A DNA stretch of 64,000 nt, taken from contig NZMJ01000058.1 of NCBI GenBank assembly GCA_002692855.1, positions 10,795 to 74,794 of the forward strand. Direction: 5' to 3'. The translations under genes were made by a program, and so were the position numbers. The notes under the pieces are model-generated. The model saw nothing but the letters and a program-made list of their open reading frames with translations. It made no database searches and was not told the origin of the DNA. Below are positions 16,713-24,915 of the stretch, piece after piece. The stretch's first letter is position 1; each line of letters opens with the position of its first letter. This DNA comes from Maricaulis sp. (GTDB lineage Bacteria > Pseudomonadota > Alphaproteobacteria > Caulobacterales > Maricaulaceae).

Positions 16713-17903
16713 ATGACCAGCGCGCCTTGGCGGAAAAATCCGCTCGACTACGTACTCGGACCGCTCAACCGGGACGATTTCTTCGCCAACTACCACGAGA
16801 GCAAGGCCATCGTGATCAATCGCGACGAGCCGGGCCGGTATAGCGACCTGCTGTCGATTGCGCGCATCGACGAGCTTCTGAACGCGATCGACCTCGATGG
16901 CGAACAGGTCGACATGGCGCGTGCCGAACCGCCCGTTTCGCGGGATCATTTCCTGTTTCCGGGCGGGGGTGCCGACCGGGCGGCAATCTCTGATCTCTAC
17001 CGTGACGGGGCCACCCTGATCCTGCCCCAGCTGCATCAGCTGGATGCGACGCTGAAGGATTTCTGCCGCAGCCTGGAATCAATCCTGTCCTGCCACGTGC
17101 AGACGAACATCTATCTCACGCCGCCCAATTCGCAGGGCTTCCGAACCCACTATGACGACCATGATGTTTTCGTTCTCCAGATCGAGGGCGAGAAGGAATG
17201 GCGCCTGTACAACACGCCGATCGAGAATCCGTATCGCGGCGAAGGCTTCCAGTCAGGGGCTCACGAGATCGGCGAGCCCGTCGAGCGGTTCATTCTGAAG
17301 GCCGGTGAGTCGGCCTATGTTCCGCGCGGCCTCGTGCACGATGCCTCGACTTCGGGCAGCGGCGACTCCCTTCACATCACGGTTGGACTGATCGTGAAGA
17401 CCTGGGCTGACCTGATGCTCGAAGCGGTGTCGGAAGTGGCGCTGGAACACCCCGGTTTCCGGCGCTCCCTGCCGGCGGGATTTGCGCGCGACGATTATGA
17501 TCGCGCCGACGCCGAAAAGCACTTCAAGTCGCTGGTCCAGGATCTGTCCGACAAGCTTGAACTCGATTCGGCGATGGACCTGTTCACCGACAATTTCATC
17601 CGCTCGCGGCAGCCGGACTCGACCGGTGCCATCGTACGGCGTGCCGCACCGTTCGAGAGCGGCGCGAAATTCCGCCTGCGCCCGCTGGCACCCTGGCGAC
17701 TGGCCGAGAACGCCGAAAAGGAAGCGCTGGTTTTGATCACCGCTGGTGGGGAGCTGACCTTCCCGCTCGCGGCAGAACCCGCCATCCAGGCCGTGCTCGA
17801 TGGCGGTCAGATTTCGCTCGACTCCTTCTCCGCGCTGGAGGCCAAGGACGCTCAGGACTCGCTGAACAAGCTCTATGCTTTCGGAGTGGTCGAACCCGTC
17901 TGA
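16713..17903 (+). CDS. JmjC/Cupin_4-type Fe(II), 2-oxoglutarate oxygenase
   Basis: 396 aa, cytosolic (no signal peptide). The fold is that of the Cupin_4 / ribosomal-oxygenase group. The iron site is complete: His146 and Asp148 in FRTHYDDHDVFVLQI, and His209 in YVPRGLVHDAS. The following EGEKEWRLYN strand is typical. A C-terminal region (about 300-396) should hold the winged-helix-like domain of this family. Known relatives hydroxylate Arg or His of ribosomal proteins (YcfD/RoxA acts on uL16), and the length fits. The unusual point is the position right after three Asp/Gly/Arg-rich repeat peptides, which are plausible substrates. Its 3' end overlaps the convergent EamA gene by 31 bp. Confidence 0.88.
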   Translation: MTSAPWRKNPLDYVLGPLNRDDFFANYHESKAIVINRDEPGRYSDLLSIARIDELLNAIDLDGEQVDMARAEPPVSRDHFLFPGGGADRAAISDLYRDGATLILPQLHQLDATLKDFCRSLESILSCHVQTNIYLTPPNSQGFRTHYDDHDVFVLQIEGEKEWRLYNTPIENPYRGEGFQSGAHEIGEPVERFILKAGESAYVPRGLVHDASTSGSGDSLHITVGLIVKTWADLMLEAVSEVALEHPGFRRSLPAGFARDDYDRADAEKHFKSLVQDLSDKLELDSAMDLFTDNFIRSRQPDSTGAIVRRAAPFESGAKFRLRPLAPWRLAENAEKEALVLITAGGELTFPLAAEPAIQAVLDGGQISLDSFSALEAKDAQDSLNKLYAFGVVEPV

Positions 17904-18745
17904 CGGGCGCGGATCAGCGTCAATGCGATGCCCGCGAGGATCAGCGTGCTGGCTCCGGCCAGCCGCCAACTCGCGGCTTCGCCGAGCAGGATCAGCCCGC
18001 CCAACGCGGCTGCGGCCGGCGTGGCCAGCTGAACGCTGCCCGACGCGATGACCGGCAGCCGGGGCAGGCACGCATACCAGACCGCATAGCCCGCCGCCGA
18101 GGTGATCGCACCGCACAGCACGGCCAGCACCACGCCCTCGACCGAAACGAAACCCGATGCGGGGATCGCGAGCAGAGGCAGCATCATCGGCGCGGCCAGA
18201 ATGAAATTCCGGCCGGTGCGCCCCACCGGTTCGCCACCAGACCGCCCCAAGAGGGTGTAGGCGCCCCAGGCGATGCCCGCGAGGGCCATCAATGCGGCCG
18301 GCCAGAGCGGTGCGGCATCCGCGCCCGGCAGCAACAGCCAGACCAGTCCGGCAAAGGCCAGCACCAGCCCGCCCATTTCCCGCGCTGTAAAACCGGTCCG
18401 CAACGAGGCCAGAGCGACCGTACCGCCGACGGCGGCGAACAGGATCAGCGCCCCGCTGCCCGCTTCAAGCCAGACATAGGCGAGCGAAAAGGCGGCGGTA
18501 TAGGCCGCCAGTGCCAATCCGCCCGGCAGGTCGCGCGCCGTTGGCCGCCAGTCCCGCCGCGTGGCAACGCATAGCGCTGCGAGCACAATCGCTCCACTGA
18601 ACAAGCGGATGGTGGCAAAGCCTCCCGGCGATATCAGGTCACCCGACAGGGCCGCCCGTGTCAGCAGGGAATTGCCGGCGAAGGCCGCGATGGCGAGCGC
18701 CGCAAGCGCGACCGTCAAGGCCAGGGAAAATCGTCTCGTGGGCAT
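17873..18745 (-). CDS. EamA-family (DMT superfamily) membrane transporter
   Basis: 290 aa from the ATG at 18745; the upstream extension is charged and unlike a membrane protein start. About ten TM helices form two EamA halves, e.g. GSGALILFAAVGGTVALASL in the first and AGYAVWYACLPRLPVIASG in the second. Such proteins export metabolites or amino acids across the inner membrane; the substrate is not predictable. It is convergent with, and overlaps, the JmjC oxygenase gene, and divergent from the DUF2254 gene. Confidence 0.87.
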   Translation of the reverse strand: MPTRRFSLALTVALAALAIAAFAGNSLLTRAALSGDLISPGGFATIRLFSGAIVLAALCVATRRDWRPTARDLPGGLALAAYTAAFSLAYVWLEAGSGALILFAAVGGTVALASLRTGFTAREMGGLVLAFAGLVWLLLPGADAAPLWPAALMALAGIAWGAYTLLGRSGGEPVGRTGRNFILAAPMMLPLLAIPASGFVSVEGVVLAVLCGAITSAAGYAVWYACLPRLPVIASGSVQLATPAAAALGGLILLGEAASWRLAGASTLILAGIALTLIRARQTGSTTPKA

Positions 18746-18890
18746 GGTCGCTCGGCTTTCGTTCCACGCGATAGGGCGGCGGTCGTCGCGCCCGTAGCAC
18801 GCGGACCCGACGCGCGCGACCATTCCAGTGGCGGGCGTTTCTTTCCCCTGCCGGATGCCCCACTATGTCACTGAGAAACCGGGAGTTGGC

Positions 18891-20126
18891 ATGAACCTCT
18901 TTTTTCTGCGGCGCCTTGTGCGGTCGATCTGGTTTCGTCCCGCCGCCTACGCGGTCATTTCGGTCCTGGCGATCGGGCTGACGCCGCTTTTTTCGCGCGT
19001 GATTCCCGAGGAATGGTCGGGCTGGGTGAAGGTGGAAGCGGTCGAACAGACCCTCCAGATCCTGGCATCGAGCCTTCTGGCCGTGGCGATCTTCGCGCTG
19101 GCCACGATGTTCTCGGCCTTCCAGGCTGCGGCGCAGGCCGCCACACCCCGCGCGCGCCCGTTGATGACGCAGGACCGGACCGCACAAACCGCGGTCTCGA
19201 CCTTCATCGGGACATTCCTGTTCAGTCTGCTGGCCCTGATCGGGCTGGCTTCGGGCTTTTATGCCGACACCGACATGCCGGTCGTGTTCACCGTTACGCT
19301 CACCCTGGTCGGCGTGGTCGTCTACACGCTGATCCGCTGGATCCAGCGCCTGTCCGGGTTCGGCGGTGTCGAGGAAGCGATATCGGCGATCGAGGAGGCG
19401 ACGCGCGAGGCTGTCTGCGCCAATGTCCGTTACCCGGTCCTGGGCGGGAAGGCCGCCAAGTCGCCCCCTGGAAAGTCGAGCCCGGTGGAGGCGCGCCGCG
19501 TCGGCTATGTTCAGTCGGTAGATCATCGCAGGCTGGCCGACCTGATCGAGAAGCACGGCATTACTGTCCACATCAACGCCCGGCCGGGCCGCTTTGTCGG
19601 GCCGGGCCGGCCCGTGGCATTCGTCTCCAAAACCGATGATGACGTGATCACCGCCATCGGCGAGGCGTTCGTCGTGGCTCAGGGCCGGACATTTCAGGAA
19701 GATCCCCGGTTCGGCCTGATTGCGCTGACCGAAATTGCCGAGCGGGCGCTGTCTCCTGCGGTGAACGATCCGGGAACCGCCATCTCGGTCCTTGCGGCCC
19801 AAGCGCGCATTTTCACCTTCTGGTCCGAACGCCGTGACACCTGCGAGGCCGAACCGCCGGTCGAGGGGCTGACCTGCGTCCCTCTCGATCTCGACGCGGC
19901 GTTCCGCGACGCCTTTCTCCCGATTGCCCGCGACGGTGCCACACAGGTCGAAGTCGCGATCCGGCTCCAGAAATCGCTGACAATGATCGAGATCTGCGAC
20001 CCCGACCAATACGGCAAACCGGTCGCGGCGGTCCGCAAGCACGCGCTCGGCTATGCCGAGGCCGCGCTGAAATTCGACTGGGAGAAGAAGGCGCTCAAGG
20101 AAGCCGAGGACCTGAGCAACACCTAG
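18891..20126 (+). CDS. DUF2254 family membrane protein
   Basis: 411 aa from the ATG at 18891 (GGGAG upstream). Four TM helices lie in the first third (about 15-35, 55-80, 100-125, 130-150). Between TM2 and TM3 is FSAFQAAAQAATPRARPLM, and the soluble part contains GLIALTEIAERALSPAVNDPGTA, which is diagnostic of DUF2254. The molecular function of the family is not established. The last 4 bp overlap the convergent 2OG oxygenase gene. Confidence 0.88.
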   Translation: MNLFFLRRLVRSIWFRPAAYAVISVLAIGLTPLFSRVIPEEWSGWVKVEAVEQTLQILASSLLAVAIFALATMFSAFQAAAQAATPRARPLMTQDRTAQTAVSTFIGTFLFSLLALIGLASGFYADTDMPVVFTVTLTLVGVVVYTLIRWIQRLSGFGGVEEAISAIEEATREAVCANVRYPVLGGKAAKSPPGKSSPVEARRVGYVQSVDHRRLADLIEKHGITVHINARPGRFVGPGRPVAFVSKTDDDVITAIGEAFVVAQGRTFQEDPRFGLIALTEIAERALSPAVNDPGTAISVLAAQARIFTFWSERRDTCEAEPPVEGLTCVPLDLDAAFRDAFLPIARDGATQVEVAIRLQKSLTMIEICDPDQYGKPVAAVRKHALGYAEAALKFDWEKKALKEAEDLSNT

Positions 20127-21046
20127 GCCGCAGGCAAGCCGATTTCGCGCAGCCGCTGGTTCAGGAATTCGCGGACCGTGACAGGCGGTTCGGCCTGTCC
20201 GCGCTCGCGGCAGGACGGGACGCAGTCGAGGACCACCTCGGAACGCGGCTGGACGAAAAACGGCATCGAGTAGCGGCTGACATTGGCGCCGTCGGGGTTG
20301 ATGACGCGGTGCGTCGTCGCCGGGAGCACACCGCCCGTCAGACGCGCCATCATGTCGCCCGTGTCGACGATCAGGTGTCCCCGCTCGCTTTCGACCGGCA
20401 GCCACCGTCCGTCCCGGTCCAGCAATTCCAGCCCCGAACCTTCGGCGGCGACCAGCAAGGTGATCAGGTTGATGTCCTCGTGCGCCGCGGCCCGGATGGC
20501 GTGCGGGTCGGTGCCGTCCGGAATTGGCGGATAATGCAGCAGCCGAAGCAGGGACGTGCCGCCGGCAATGCGGGCTTCAAACCAGTCCTCGGGCAGGTCG
20601 AGTCCGATTGCGATTGCGCCGAGCAGGGCATTGCCGGCCTCGTACAGGCGATCAAACAGGGTCTCGAATGTGGGGCGGAAGGCGCCAGGCGTGTCCGGCC
20701 ACACATTGGCATGCTCGGCCGGCATTCCGGGCCGGGATTCGTGCCCGATCTGCCAGAATTCCTTCAGGTCCGGGACTTCGTGGTCCTTCGCGTGTTCGGT
20801 CCCGAACGGGGTATAGCCGCGCAGCGCCCCGGCATGGCGAAGCTTTTCTTCCTCCGGCAATGCAAAGAATTCGGCCGAAATGCGGTAACTCGCCTCCAGC
20901 AATGGCGCATCCACCCCGTGCCCCGACAGGGTGATGAAACCGTAACGCGTCAGGCCGCGCATCAATGCGTCGACGAACTGCGCGCGGGAGGCGTCACTGC
21001 CGCCGGTGAAATCGGTCAGGTCGAGATGGGTGATGGCGTCGCTCAT
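20123..21046 (-). CDS. 2-oxoglutarate/Fe(II) oxygenase, isopenicillin-N-synthase-like
   Basis: 307 aa. The N-terminal DIOX_N part (GLTRYGFITLSGHGVD) is followed by a jelly-roll core with His189 and Asp191 in AAHEDINLITLL, His246 in PATTHRVINP, and the 2OG-binding Arg258-x-Ser260 in SRYSMPFF. All metal and cosubstrate ligands are present. Family members oxidise small molecules; the substrate cannot be assigned. It overlaps the ribokinase stop by 4 bp, as third gene of a nucleoside hydrolase-ribokinase-oxygenase operon, which points to a nucleobase, nucleoside or sugar-linked substrate. Confidence 0.9.
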   Translation of the reverse strand: MSDAITHLDLTDFTGGSDASRAQFVDALMRGLTRYGFITLSGHGVDAPLLEASYRISAEFFALPEEEKLRHAGALRGYTPFGTEHAKDHEVPDLKEFWQIGHESRPGMPAEHANVWPDTPGAFRPTFETLFDRLYEAGNALLGAIAIGLDLPEDWFEARIAGGTSLLRLLHYPPIPDGTDPHAIRAAAHEDINLITLLVAAEGSGLELLDRDGRWLPVESERGHLIVDTGDMMARLTGGVLPATTHRVINPDGANVSRYSMPFFVQPRSEVVLDCVPSCRERGQAEPPVTVREFLNQRLREIGLPAA

Positions 21047-21915
21047 GCGCCTGTTTTTCCCGGCGCGAGGATAGCGTCAACGTCTTTGCGCTGAGGCAGG
21101 CTGGGTTGCGCCCCCGCACGGGTCACCGACAGGGCGCTCGCGGCGCAGGCAAATCTCAAGGCGTCGGCCTCGCTCTGCCCCTCGATCAGCGCCAGGGTCA
21201 ACGCGGCCACGAATGTGTCGCCTGCGCCAGTCGTATCGCGCACCTCGACCGGCGGCGGCACGGCGCGGGCCACCTCCTTCCCGTCGCGGTAGAGGATGGC
21301 TCCGGCGGAGCCGAGCGTAATCGCCAGCAGGCCACCGGCGGCTTTAAGGCGGTCCGGGTCATAGAATTCGGCTTCGCCTTCATTGACCACGATCAGGTCG
21401 GCGCGCTGGAGAAGGCAGTCCGGAATGTCGCACGCCGGGGCAAGGTTCAGCGTCACGAATCCCTCGCATCGGGAGACGGCTGCGTCCACGGTCGCCACCG
21501 GGATTTCCAGTTGGGCGATCAGCGCCCCGTCGATCGGGCCGGACATCCGGTCGGGCGTGAACGCGCCATTGGCACCGGGGGCCACGACAATCTGGTTCTC
21601 ACCGTCCTCGCTGACAGCAATCAGTGCGACCCCGGTGGGCGAGCCGGTCACCGAGGCGCAGCCGGTCAGGTCGACACCCGCCGCCATCAGGAGACCAAGC
21701 GCGGCCTCGGCATGGCTGTCGCTTCCCACGCAGCCGATCAGCGCGACCTGCGCGCCCAGAAGGCGCGCCGCCAGGGCCTGGTTGGCCCCCTTGCCGCCGG
21801 GATGTTGGGCAAACACCCCGCCCAGCACCGTCTCTCCGGGCGCGGGCAAATGCGCGCAGCGGGTCACCAGGTCGAGATTGACGGATCCGGCGACGGTGAT
21901 GCGGGGTGCGGTCAT
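21043..21915 (-). CDS. rbsK: Ribokinase (PfkB family)
   Basis: 290 aa. It phosphorylates D-ribose to ribose 5-phosphate in the cytoplasm. N-terminal GSVNLDLVTRCAHLPAPGET and HPGGKGANQALAARLLGA match PfkB signature 1. The C-terminal DTTGAGDTFVAALTLAL is signature 2, with the catalytic Asp in GAGD. It overlaps both the nucleoside hydrolase stop and the oxygenase start by 4 bp. The context (hydrolase releasing ribose) favours ribose over other PfkB substrates. Confidence 0.9.
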   Translation of the reverse strand: MTAPRITVAGSVNLDLVTRCAHLPAPGETVLGGVFAQHPGGKGANQALAARLLGAQVALIGCVGSDSHAEAALGLLMAAGVDLTGCASVTGSPTGVALIAVSEDGENQIVVAPGANGAFTPDRMSGPIDGALIAQLEIPVATVDAAVSRCEGFVTLNLAPACDIPDCLLQRADLIVVNEGEAEFYDPDRLKAAGGLLAITLGSAGAILYRDGKEVARAVPPPVEVRDTTGAGDTFVAALTLALIEGQSEADALRFACAASALSVTRAGAQPSLPQRKDVDAILAPGKTGA

Positions 21916-22853
21916 AGCCGGGCAATCCGTTCAAGAACCAGGTCGAATGCCGCATCGGCATCAATCCCGGTCGTCCAGACGCCATTGGCGTCAGGGCTGT
22001 TCAGGGTCACTGACGAATGTCCGCGCATATCGCCCTCTGTCAACGCGGTCAGGCGCGCCGGTGCTGCGGTGAACAGATCCGGCCGGAGCAGAAAAAGGAT
22101 CACGCACGGATCGTGCAGTGCCGCTCCTTCGGCGCCGTAAACCTCGCCATAGATCGCGTTGACATGTTCCATCATGTCCCAGCCGGCCAGCGCCACGGGC
22201 GAGGCGATGGCCTTCAGCCGGTCCATGCGCGCCGGGGTGCAGCGCAGCTGCAAGGTCGTGTCGAGCCCGATCACCGTCTTGGGCAGGGGACAGTCGAGCA
22301 CGATCTGCGCGGCCTGAGGGTCGGCGTAGCAATTGAACTCGGCATGAGGGGTGATGTTGCCGCCTTCGATGTCGGCGCCGCCCATGATTACGAGCTCGTG
22401 GATCCCGGACACGATGTCGGGCGCACGGGTCAGCGCGGTCGCCAGATTGGTCATCGGCCCGAGGATGGCGAGCGTCACCCGCTCGTCCGCTTCCCGCAGC
22501 GTTTCGATCAGCCAGTCGACTGCGTGCTGCGTTTCGGCCCGGCGCTCCGCCGTTGCCAGCACCGCGCGGCCCAGCCCGCTTTCACCGTGAATGTGGTCGG
22601 CGAAGACCGGCTCGACCGTCAGCGGCCGAACGCACCCCTGGTAGACCGGCACATCACCTCGCCCGGCCAGCGCAAGCGCGCCGAGCGCATTGGCGGTGCA
22701 GATCTCGGCCCGCACATTGCCGGCCACCGTGCACACGGCCTTGATGTCGAATTCGTGCGACGCCGCGGCCATGAACAGAGCCATGCAATCGTCCACACCG
22801 GGATCGCAGTCGATGATGAGCGGTCTGGGCATTGGAGCGGTGGGGTCGGGCAC
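21912..22853 (-). CDS. Inosine-uridine-type nucleoside hydrolase
   Basis: 313 aa from a GTG at 22853, chosen because AGAGGA lies 8 nt upstream, while the ATG at 22832 has no ribosome site. It cleaves the N-glycosidic bond of ribonucleosides to base and ribose. The calcium-binding N-terminal cluster is DCDPGVDDCMALF (about 15-27, usually DTDPGxDDAxAL). Other family segments include LTIVLGPMTNLATAL-like LAILGPMTNLATAL, GGADIEGGNITPHAEFN and YGAEGAALHDPCVI. First of the three-gene nucleoside operon. Confidence 0.93.
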   Translation of the reverse strand: MPDPTAPMPRPLIIDCDPGVDDCMALFMAAASHEFDIKAVCTVAGNVRAEICTANALGALALAGRGDVPVYQGCVRPLTVEPVFADHIHGESGLGRAVLATAERRAETQHAVDWLIETLREADERVTLAILGPMTNLATALTRAPDIVSGIHELVIMGGADIEGGNITPHAEFNCYADPQAAQIVLDCPLPKTVIGLDTTLQLRCTPARMDRLKAIASPVALAGWDMMEHVNAIYGEVYGAEGAALHDPCVILFLLRPDLFTAAPARLTALTEGDMRGHSSVTLNSPDANGVWTTGIDADAAFDLVLERIARL

Positions 22854-22969
22854 CGATAATCCTCTCGCGATGCGTCATGCAGGACACTATCGCGCCGCTT
22901 GCCGCTTCGGAATGATCGACTTCACCCGCCACTATGCCCAGACCGCTTATCCCCTATCACCAGGGGACT

Positions 22970-24112
22970 TCACGGCGCGTCGTGGGAGGCCGCGTAATGA
23001 GATTCTAGCCAGCTTTCTCCGTAGTCATTGGACGGGTCACGAACCACGATGTGGAGATGGTTCACGTCACCTTCCTCCGTCTGCCCTTCCCGGGCGAAAT
23101 CGATATGGATGGAAGGCCCGGTAATCCGCAGCATGAAACGGTGCGACAGATCGGATGAATCGCCCCACCAGGCCAGACGAAGCGCATCGATCCCGTCCGC
23201 CTCGATCTGGGCCAGCCAGGCGTCCGAGATCGCGTACGGCGCCGATCCGACAAACTCCCGAATGGCCATATGAAGCATCAGCTTCTGATCCCGTGTCAGC
23301 TCCGATCCGCGCATTCCGGTTGCCTCAGCGCGCGCATCGGGAACCCAGTCCGGGCCGGCGAACGTATCGGCGTCAGCCCGGTTCTCTCCTTGAACGATTG
23401 CGCTGACTTGGTCTGTATTCAGCGAAGCCATCAGGTCCGCGACGCGGTCCAGTTCGTGCTGCAAGGCCCGTTGGCCGCCGGCGCGGCCTGTCATGCGGGT
23501 TTGGGGCGCCGCGCCGAGGAAGACCGGCGTGTAGGCAACGCGATTGTCGACCACCGTGGCCGTGATCGCCAGATGGTGGCCGTCAAACACCCAGGACCAG
23601 GCCGGTGAACCCGGCAAGCCGAAGATTCGGACCCAGAAATTCTCCGGATCGTACGAAGTCAGGAAAGCATTGGCCTGTTCACGTTCTTCCTCGCTCCAGC
23701 TCGCGCCTTCTTGCGCGATCGTGTCGAGCAATCTGTGGTGAAGTGCGTCTTCCAGCGCCACGATTTGCAGCGCTTCGCCATAGCCTTCGCTGGACAGGCC
23801 GCGTGTAAGCAGCCCGTGAAGGGCGATACGTTGCTGATCGTCGAGCATGTTGATTGACAAGCCGGCTCGTGGTGCCATCGGGGTTGGCAAATTGCTCCAC
23901 GCCTCGCGAGCGGCGCGGTCATCCAGGTTGAACATGACCAGAGCTCTCTGGCCCTCGTCGAGTGTCGCGAGGAAGGCTAGGGCCGCCTCGGTCATGGCCT
24001 CGGCTTCGATTTGCAAACCGACCGGTTGAGAGTCGGGATGGACGGATGCTTCGGCAGAACCGCTCATGGCCATGACGACGCTGATCGCTCCGATCAGACA
24101 ATTTTTCCACAT
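22970..24112 (-). CDS. Secreted DUF3500 family protein
   Basis: 380 aa. It has a signal peptide (MWKNCLIGAISVVMAMSGSAEA) and is probably periplasmic. Segments typical of DUF3500 are ALAFLATLDEGQRALVMFNL near the start, the paired WSNLP and RAGLSINML, LLTRGLSSEGYGEALQIVALE, and WSWVFDGHHLAITATVV, followed by HIDFAREGQTEEGDVNHLHIVVRDP. No enzymatic activity is established for the family. It lies 44 bp after two membrane-anchored paralogs, perhaps in the same transcript. The base composition of this stretch is visibly less GC-rich than the neighbouring housekeeping genes. Confidence 0.8.
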   Translation of the reverse strand: MWKNCLIGAISVVMAMSGSAEASVHPDSQPVGLQIEAEAMTEAALAFLATLDEGQRALVMFNLDDRAAREAWSNLPTPMAPRAGLSINMLDDQQRIALHGLLTRGLSSEGYGEALQIVALEDALHHRLLDTIAQEGASWSEEEREQANAFLTSYDPENFWVRIFGLPGSPAWSWVFDGHHLAITATVVDNRVAYTPVFLGAAPQTRMTGRAGGQRALQHELDRVADLMASLNTDQVSAIVQGENRADADTFAGPDWVPDARAEATGMRGSELTRDQKLMLHMAIREFVGSAPYAISDAWLAQIEADGIDALRLAWWGDSSDLSHRFMLRITGPSIHIDFAREGQTEEGDVNHLHIVVRDPSNDYGESWLESHYAASHDAP

Positions 24113-24156
24113 GATGATTTCCTCCCCTATGAGTTGCGATCTCGGCGCACGTTTAT

Positions 24157-24915
24157 TCAGCCGCCACGTTCGGCATCGATCTGGTCGATCAATTCCAGCG
24201 CGTGCCGGCGGCGGTTCTCCAGAACGATCGCGGCGACTTCCTGGGCCGACATCCAGAAGGTGAGTTCGGCCCGCAATGTCTCCGATCCGGTCAGGCGCGA
24301 AAGCGTGGCCGGGATATCCTGCGCATCCTGCGGCGCATCGCAGTTGATGAAACTCTGGATCGCATCGCCGTCCGCTTCATAGCACGCGCTCCAGAGATAG
24401 CGCTGCAGGTGCAAGGGGATCATTTCCCGAACGCGGGTACGATACTGCGACGTGTCGACCAGCGCCGGATTCATCGTGTTGGTATAATACTGGGTCAACG
24501 CGCTTCGCAGGGCGTCATCGCCGATCAGTCCCAGCTCCCCTGCGCTGGTCAGTTCGACATAGGTTGAATTGATCGTCGGGCGCCCGCTCATCTGGCTGGC
24601 ATTCCAGAAGGCACGGACCAGTTGCCAGTCGGCCTCGACGAGACCGGTCGTCCCGGATGCGGCGAGTGCGCGTTCGCCGTTTTCCAGGACGGTCAGGCGA
24701 AAGACGCGATCGAACTCGTAGAGTTCGGCGGCGATTGTCAGGTCGATCACGAACCGGTCGAGATAATCGTCCGCACGGGCCTCACTGGCTCGAGCCGCAT
24801 TCCATGCCGTCACCTGAAAACCAATCACGACGCCCAGGATCACGATCACGAACTCGATCGCGACAGCGAACCAGTTCTGCTCGCGGATGGCACGGGAGAT
24901 GCGGGCGAGAATCAT
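24157..24915 (-). CDS. Single-pass membrane-anchored protein, paralog B
   Basis: 252 aa. One TM segment near the N-terminus (WFAVAIEFVIVILGVVIGFQ, about 15-34) follows a short basic cytoplasmic start, and the bulk would lie in the periplasm. It resembles the widespread group starting 'NWFAVAIEFVIVVLGVxIGxQVxxWN' (DUF6090-like), whose function is unknown. It is about as long as, and clearly homologous to, the upstream gene (24912-25679), which it overlaps by 4 bp. Cysteines in CYEADGDAIQSFINCDAPQD align with CYDSLSGRTQRVIDCDAPDD in the paralog. Confidence 0.75.
   Translation of the reverse strand: MILARISRAIREQNWFAVAIEFVIVILGVVIGFQVTAWNAARASEARADDYLDRFVIDLTIAAELYEFDRVFRLTVLENGERALAASGTTGLVEADWQLVRAFWNASQMSGRPTINSTYVELTSAGELGLIGDDALRSALTQYYTNTMNPALVDTSQYRTRVREMIPLHLQRYLWSACYEADGDAIQSFINCDAPQDAQDIPATLSRLTGSETLRAELTFWMSAQEVAAIVLENRRRHALELIDQIDAERGG

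Noticed and set aside
18639-20405. 588-codon open frame opposite DUF2254
   Set aside because: Arg/Gly-rich translation without domains; the opposite strand encodes the recognisable DUF2254 protein.
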